From assembly GCA_028386065.3 (NCBI GenBank), contig JAKUCV010001690.1, forward strand, positions 1 through 64,000: DNA of 64,000 nucleotides. Reading direction: 5' to 3'. Source of the DNA: Turnera subulata. Lineage: Eukaryota > Streptophyta > Magnoliopsida > Malpighiales > Passifloraceae. The notes under the pieces were generated by a model, which saw nothing but the letters and a program-made list of their open reading frames with translations, did not search any database and was not told the origin of the DNA. Within the stretch, counting starts at the first letter, position 1. Each line of letters starts with the position of its first letter. Below, in pieces: positions 58,958 to 64,000 of the stretch. Position numbers and translations under genes: made by a program.

Positions 58958-59060
58958 ATGAGCTTGTAGCTCAGTGGTACTCTTGTGTAAAAAGCAAGAG
59001 GGGTGAGTTTTCAGATTCGAGCCTTACCTTAATCGACCAGTATCAAAATATATATATATA
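58958..59060 (+). mobile_element. tRNA-derived SINE-like fragment
   Basis: A box TAGCTCAGTGG (58967-58977) and B box AGATTCGAGCC (59013-59023) are spaced as in a tRNA gene and followed by an AT-repeat tail (about 59047-59068). The cloverleaf is not maintained, so it is not a functional tRNA. A plant SINE head is the best reading. Confidence 0.6.
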
Positions 59061-59293
59061 TATATATGGATCATCAACTCTCACAAACATGCATCACATT
59101 ATGGTCTCAGCTACCGAGTTTTTCTACAGTACACATACCTCCCTTGCCAAGCAGCAGTGGTGAAAAAAAGATTAAGATCCACATGGGACCAAAATCATCT
59201 CTTTCCATCAGGTAATGACCAACGTTTAGAAACATCAGGAACTCAATCTAATTATATTCTGTTGTCTGAACCAAAGGAGGGGTTGCTTCTTTA

Positions 59294-62200
59294 TTATGCC
59301 CGCTTTTGGTACAACCTTCTGTAAATTTTGGCACCTTCAAATTCTGCATGGATTTCTCTTTCAGTCCTTATTCCCATTGGATTATTTAATAGCCATCCAT
59401 CATCATCGCATAACATACTTCTGTCAAATTCATTAACATGTACAAGGGCATTTGACTCTGCATCAAATTGATCCCTCATGTCAAGAGCAACATCAAGAAC
59501 ATCAGATTGCACAAAAACCTGTCAAATCACCAAAAAAAGGAAAATATTCTGACAGAATGCACAAAATCTGGGACATAAAAGAATATATCCAATGCTGCAA
59601 AAAAGAATAGCACTAATGATGATGATGATAATCCCATATAATGGAACACTTTAATCGAGTTTAAACTTAATATAAACAGAAGAGGAAATAAGAAGGTATT
59701 TTACCACAATGGAAGGAAAATAGATATAACTTTTATCAATAAAAACAGATTGTACATTCTTCAATACCTAGATAAAAGTGACACAAGAATTCAAAGTGAC
59801 TGCAAAAGTACCCACAACTTCTAAGGATTCCGGCCAAATTTCAACCACAACTTCAAATTCAGGTTTGCTTCATGCTTAGTAGGGTCTGTGTTATTTCCCG
59901 ATGATAAACATTCATGCATCCGGTAAGAAACATATCATAATTAATTCATTTCTAAAATTTTGCCTCAGATTAATTTCTGGTTACAGTAAGAACTGTAAAT
60001 GACTCAAACTGATCACGAGGATAATTATATGACCTGGTGCAGCATAATTACTAGACTTTCTGTTATAACATCCGCAAGTATAGCTGCCTCAAGCATTACT
60101 GGCGGTTTTTCAAAATATATACCGTTCCTGCTGTAGCTCTCACAGTGTGCCATTCCACATGACAGATTCGTATATTCAAATTAGGAACTATAGCCTTGTA
60201 CGATACCATGTGAGTCCAAAATGCACACTAGAGCAATAGGACAATGAAAAATTGCCATAGCAGATTGAACAATTATCATAAGACTTCTGCCCAGGTTGAG
60301 TAGATGCCACTAAATATCATTCTGTGACTATGCAGAACTGGCAAGCATCAACTATTCTAGGCCTACAGCTGAACAAATCAACCTGGTATCGCACCATAAA
60401 TCCTGAATCAGTTAAATCCGCTGCTTTTCATGATCAAATTCCTCCTTTAAGGTTGCCAAAGGGAAAACAAAAACTACACCTGATGTAAAAGGGAGCAGTA
60501 GTAGTAACAAAATGTAGAAAGCCAAGCCTCTTTTGAAATAGCAAATGTAAAGAGCATATACCTTTCCACCAGGTGCTAAATTGTTGATTATATCATCTAC
60601 TAGTGGTTTCCGCACTACCCTTCGCTTATGATGTTTTTTCTTGAAATGAGGGTCTGGGCACTGAATATAATAGAAGACAGAAATGTTATAGTCTAGCAAA
60701 ACCAGCGAATATTGTCATCCAACCTATCATCAATGTATTGAGTTGAATCATAAATCAAGAACCATGATGGCACTCACCAAAATTGAAACAATCATCAATG
60801 GTCCAGTATATGAGACAACCATCTCTCTGAAAGAAACTGTAGCATTTGCATGCAGGAAATGTCTGCATTAAGTTAAAACTAAGTGTAATCAATAGCCATT
60901 AGGATTTGGCTTTTCATGCCTGTAATTTCAAAGCCTTGGCCTTACATATTACTAAGAGCCAGTTCTTTTACCCATAACTCAGCACGCTTGACAAGCTGCA
61001 TTAAAATATGAAAGATCAACATAAATAGTCACATCATGAAATAGATGAGAACATGGTCACTTGCATATTCACTAACTCAATGAGAAGAATCACGAAGTGA
61101 ATTAAATTCAATTCAAGGAGTCCGTTGCCATACTTTCGGCCGTATTTCGAGTCCCAAATAATTTTGCGAATTGCGATTTCTTTTTGCAAGCCATATGAGA
61201 AATCTTCCACTCCCTGGGAATTGTACTTATTTATTAGGCAGGCACAGAGATGAAAGAAATATTTTCTGCTTTCTGGGTTCTGGTATAATAATAGAAAACA
61301 GAAAAAGCTATGCACTAAATGAGTTCTGACAATCTAAAATAAAGTTGACAGACCAAATGCTTTTGACCAGATAATTTGTCAGCTTCAGCACAAAAAACTG
61401 TAAGAGCCAGAGTCTACTTTCAAAGGCACAGATTTAAGTCTTTGAAGCCAACACTTCATGAAAAAATGTTGCTAGCAAACTCTATGTCAGTCACTTTTCC
61501 TACAAATTTCAACCATGGAGGAAGGAAGGCCAGAGGGCCTAATTCCACATGATTCCCCCTTTCCACACTATCCTACTTATGTCCTCATTTATCGTATCGA
61601 CACACCAAAAGCACCAATCAACACCCAATTAAACCAATACCCGATAGACGCGGGACGGCTAAAACACAACAGTTAAGCCAAGAATGAGCCCTAGTGAGTG
61701 GCGAATTCATGATACAGTGATAATGTCCAATGCACCTAGAAGCCAAGAAAGAGGCCCAAAAAGTATAACAACAAGGAAGAAGCGGAAGGATTAGGAGGGC
61801 AGTGTTACCGCTTCCAATATCCACCATGAGAGGCAAAGTAGGATCACTATAGACCTCCTTCCAATCAGGCACTTGTGCAGGCACCTATGGCAGTTGGTTG
61901 GAACGAGCTAGTATTATTTATAGGAAGGACTGAAATCATAAAAAAGAAACAAAATGAACAGTGAATTAATTGCACAGCATTGAATTACTGACACGCTTGG
62001 AGGAACTCAAAGGGTTCACATGTTGCCTGGTTCTAACATGGCCCACTTCCTACGAACAAACAAACACCCAGAAGAAGCACATGTGAGATGAGCAAGCAAT
62101 AAAAAAGTGGAGAGAAAGCAGAATAAGTTAAAGGTGTACTTAGGGGTAAGAAGAAGAAGAAGAAGAATACCCGGTAAGGTGTGGAGGGGAGATTAAGGTC

Positions 62201-62461
62201 AGCATACTCCAACGCCACCAGTGTTGGGCTGGTAAGTGGTTTGGAATCACCATCACTACCAACAGCACAAGCAGTCACCCTGCAACGAAACCTCTTAATA
62301 AGTTGATGATGATGGGAAGAGAATGGTGATGACGATTTTGGTGCTGCAAGAAAGGAGAAGGCTTGCTTTGCTGCTCTGTAACAAAGCAGATGCGGATTAT
62401 TTGTAACAAAGCAGCTGTGATAATAATAGCCGCAAAGCGAGGCAGCAGCAGCAGCAGCCAT
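59294..62461 (-). CDS. tRNA (guanine-N7-)-methyltransferase, TrmB family, plastid-targeted
   Basis: Eight exons on the minus strand: 62461-62171, 62049-61993, 61884-61809, 61213-61134, 60995-60946, 60862-60778, 60660-60562 and 59518-59294. All introns are GT-AG and the phases agree, giving 320 residues. Residues 1-~70 are Ala/Ser/Arg-rich and fit a chloroplast transit peptide. The SAM-binding motif DIGSGSGRF is at 138-146, LGLEIR follows, CPDPHFKKKHHKRR starts at 214, and the C-terminal GIRTEREIHAEFEG lies at 295-308. The family transfers methyl from S-adenosylmethionine to N7 of G46 in tRNA; the plant plastid-type enzyme likely serves organellar tRNAs. The ATG chosen gives the transit peptide. 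The exon 2 donor (GTCAGT) is the least certain junction. No defect is seen. Confidence 0.95.
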
Positions 62462-62490
62462 TGTGTTGCTTCACTTTGTTTCTAGTACCC

Positions 62491-62516
62491 TACTCTACTC
62501 TACTCTACTCTACTCT
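62491..62516. repeat. (TACTC)n microsatellite in the 5' leader of the TrmB gene
   Basis: Five pentanucleotide units between the start codon and the TIR at 62517. Confidence 0.85.
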
Positions 62517-62700
62517 GGGTTAATTACATTTTGACCCCCTGAATTCCGGTTTATTTTTGACTCATCCCCTGAACTTTTTTTTTCATCAAATGACCACCTG
62601 AACTCCCAATTTGATGCAATTAACCACTTCCGTCCATGGGCAGATGGATTCCGTCACTTACAGTAACGGAATGCAGGGATGGGCGACACGTGGCAATATC
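62517..62700. mobile_element. Mutator-like terminal inverted repeat upstream of the TrmB gene
   Basis: Starts GGGTTAATTACATTTTGACC and carries CCTGAACTC sub-repeats, CCGTC..ACGGAAT and GACACGTGGCAAT blocks, as in the reverse complement of 46748-46931. No partner end is found within the 1.3 kb to the right, so it is one end of an element whose other end is lost or lies outside the window. Confidence 0.7.
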
Positions 62701-62922
62701 CTAACCATTCAGGATTTTCTTTTTCCATTTCTTTTTTCTTAAAAAGAATAAAATATTACAAAAAATAAAAAAAGGATTAAAAATAACAATAATTGTTTCT
62801 ATTTTCTTTTTCCTAAAAAAAATATATTAAAGAAAAAAAAAGAAAAAAGACCAGAACTTCATTTATGAATTGCTTCAAAAGGAATTCATAAAAGCGGACG
62901 TCACCGAAAAAAGACCAGAACT
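62701..62922. other. AT-rich interior of the TIR element, with a 27-bp direct repeat
   Basis: A/T runs, then AAAAAGACCAGAACTTCATT at about 62847 and again at 62909, separated by ~62 bp. The second copy overlaps the end of the VQ remnant. Confidence 0.6.
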
Positions 62923-63653
62923 TCATTTATGAAAAACCAGAACTTCGTTGATGGCGGACGCCACCGGAAAAAGCGGCAAGAGCCGCGCTCGGCCTCTCTC
63001 GGCGTGGTCGCCGGTGACGGGTGCAGGTAAAATCCCTTCTCTTTAATCGCCTTCTCTTCAACATCGGCGTCAAACGATAAGTTATTACCATTGACAACGT
63101 TGTTGGTATTGTTGTTGTTGTGGAGATGATGGTTATTGTTGTTCATGGGACTAAAACAATTAGCGGTAGGAGTGTAGTTTGGTGTCCCGAATCTGTCAAA
63201 CGGGTGGGGTATTAAGGGGGTGACCGGGCTGAGGACGAGAGCAAGGAAGTCGAGGATGTTGGGGGAGAGGATCTCAGGCTTCCAGGGGGAGAATCCGGAG
63301 CTGGGTGGGGCGAAAATCAGGTTGAGGGGGTTGATCTTGAGGTTCTTGATGGAGTTTCTACCGGAAGACTGGTTCTTTTTGGGGATGGAATTGATGGGAG
63401 GGATGTTATGGTGGGAGTGGACCTTGGATGCAAGGTCGGGTTGGGTAGGTCCGGTGGCGGCGGTGTTGTTGTTGGTGGTGATGGTGGAGGCGGGTTTTGG
63501 GGATCCAGTGAGCATCTGGACGACTTGTTTGAAGGAGGAAGTGTCGGCTTGGACGAAAGTGGTCGGGTATGGGTTGGTGGAATCGGATCTGGTTATGGGT
63601 TTGGGAGAAGGGAGGGGTGGCTGGCTGTGGTTGTGGAAACGAGTAAACGTGGC
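62923..63653 (-). pseudogene. VQ-motif protein gene remnant
   Basis: The minus strand encodes NPYPTTFVQADTSSFKQVVQ followed by MLTGSPKP: the VQ signature FxxxVQxLTG, codons at 63504-63533. Downstream follow the family's proline-rich segment, an Asn/His-rich stretch and AIKEKGFYLHPSP. The expected RLLPLFPV end is present but one base out of frame (shift near 62975-62990), reaching a TGA at 62923. Upstream the frame stays open to 63653, but no ATG is found before an AT-rich repeat array with stops. VQ proteins are plant cofactors of WRKY factors and MAP-kinase substrates in defence and development. Likely single-exon. The missing start and the frameshift indicate a pseudogene, unless one is an assembly error. 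Confidence 0.82.
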
Positions 63654-64000
63654 AAAAAAAGTTTTTCTCCTCCTTTTTTCTTTTTTATATATTTTTTATT
63701 CTTACTCAAAATATAAAAAAAATTAAAAATGTGTTAAAAGAAACTTTTTTTTCTTATGTATAAAATTTGTTTTTCATTCTTTATGCCACTTTTTTACAAA
63801 AAAATGGCAAAAAAAACTTTTTCATTTTATATAAAGATTTTTTTCCATTCTTTCTCAAAAAATAAAAAAGGAATTTTACATAAAAATGGCCAAAGAAACC
63901 TTTTTTCTTTTATATAAAGATTTTTTATTCTTTTCCAAAAATAAAAAAAAAATTTTAAAAAAAAAAAGATGGCCAAAGAAACTTTTTATTTTCTCTTTTA
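63654..64000. repeat. AT-rich tandem array, ~80-bp units
   Basis: Units start with a TGGCAAAAAAA or TGGCCAAAGAAAC block (63649, 63803, 63888, 63971) followed by TTTTTC, TTTTATATAAAGATTTTTT, a TTCTTTCTCAAAAA block and an A-run. The array begins exactly where the VQ frame loses coding character and continues past the window edge. Confidence 0.75.

Noticed and set aside
58958..59040. Functional tRNA gene
   Set aside because: A and B boxes are present but the stems do not pair and the B box deviates from consensus.
63220..63726. 168-residue plus-strand frame
   Set aside because: Antisense of the VQ remnant, running into the AT-rich array.

Overview
The window is nuclear DNA from a flowering plant, most likely a woody eudicot; the species cannot be fixed from the sequence. 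Support comes from introns with plant splice sites, an A-type cytochrome P450, a plant glycine-rich protein of the GRP A3 type, a plastid-targeted TrmB methyltransferase, a VQ-motif gene remnant, and several classes of plant LTR retrotransposon including the 5S-bearing TRIM Cassandra. Only three genes look intact. Well over half of the window is transposable elements, many nested in one another.

Layout. 1-2379: AT-rich sequence with a 59-bp tandem duplication, a 58-bp near-perfect palindrome and an old LTR fragment. 2380-9659: composite of a gag-only LTR element (E) carrying two gag units in tandem, with only the tail of an LTR left between them; a solo LTR (F) sits in the first gag and a solo Cassandra LTR sits in the 3' LTR. 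9660-12489: eroded repeats and the P450 upstream region. 12490-14169 (+): two-exon CYP80-like P450. 15237-16377 (-): two-exon glycine-rich protein with a probable 5'-UTR intron reaching a TATA box near 17386.

18508-46126: a nest. A probable large LTR (H) was hit by a minus-strand Ty3/gypsy element (A, 19301-43361). A's 3' LTR was hit by a 11.9-kb mostly non-coding element (C, 19699-31635), which itself holds a Mutator-like element (G, 24198-25417). A's integrase was hit by a plus-strand gypsy derivative (B, 32839-37624). Exact 5-bp or 10-bp target-site duplications support C, B and G; A and H have near-matching ones.

46180-46931: half of a Mutator-like element beside AT-rich tandem repeats. 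47309-57562: eroded minus-strand Ty1/copia element (D, exact TSD AGAAT) holding a complete Cassandra TRIM and a solo LTR of the C family. 58900-59040: a tRNA-derived SINE-like piece. 59294-62461 (-): intact eight-exon tRNA (guanine-N7) methyltransferase gene with a Mutator-type TIR 55 bp upstream of its ATG. 62923-63653 (-): VQ gene remnant with a frameshift and no start codon, abutting an AT-rich tandem array that runs to the window end.

The three host genes are functionally unrelated (specialised metabolism, a stress or cell-wall type protein, organellar tRNA modification) and do not form a cluster. The most unusual material is in the mobile elements: the repeat-built interior of C, the coding tail carried in the LTRs of A, B and F, the partly duplicated LTR of B, and the tandem gag structure of E. 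All similarity statements come from reading the sequence; no database search was run.
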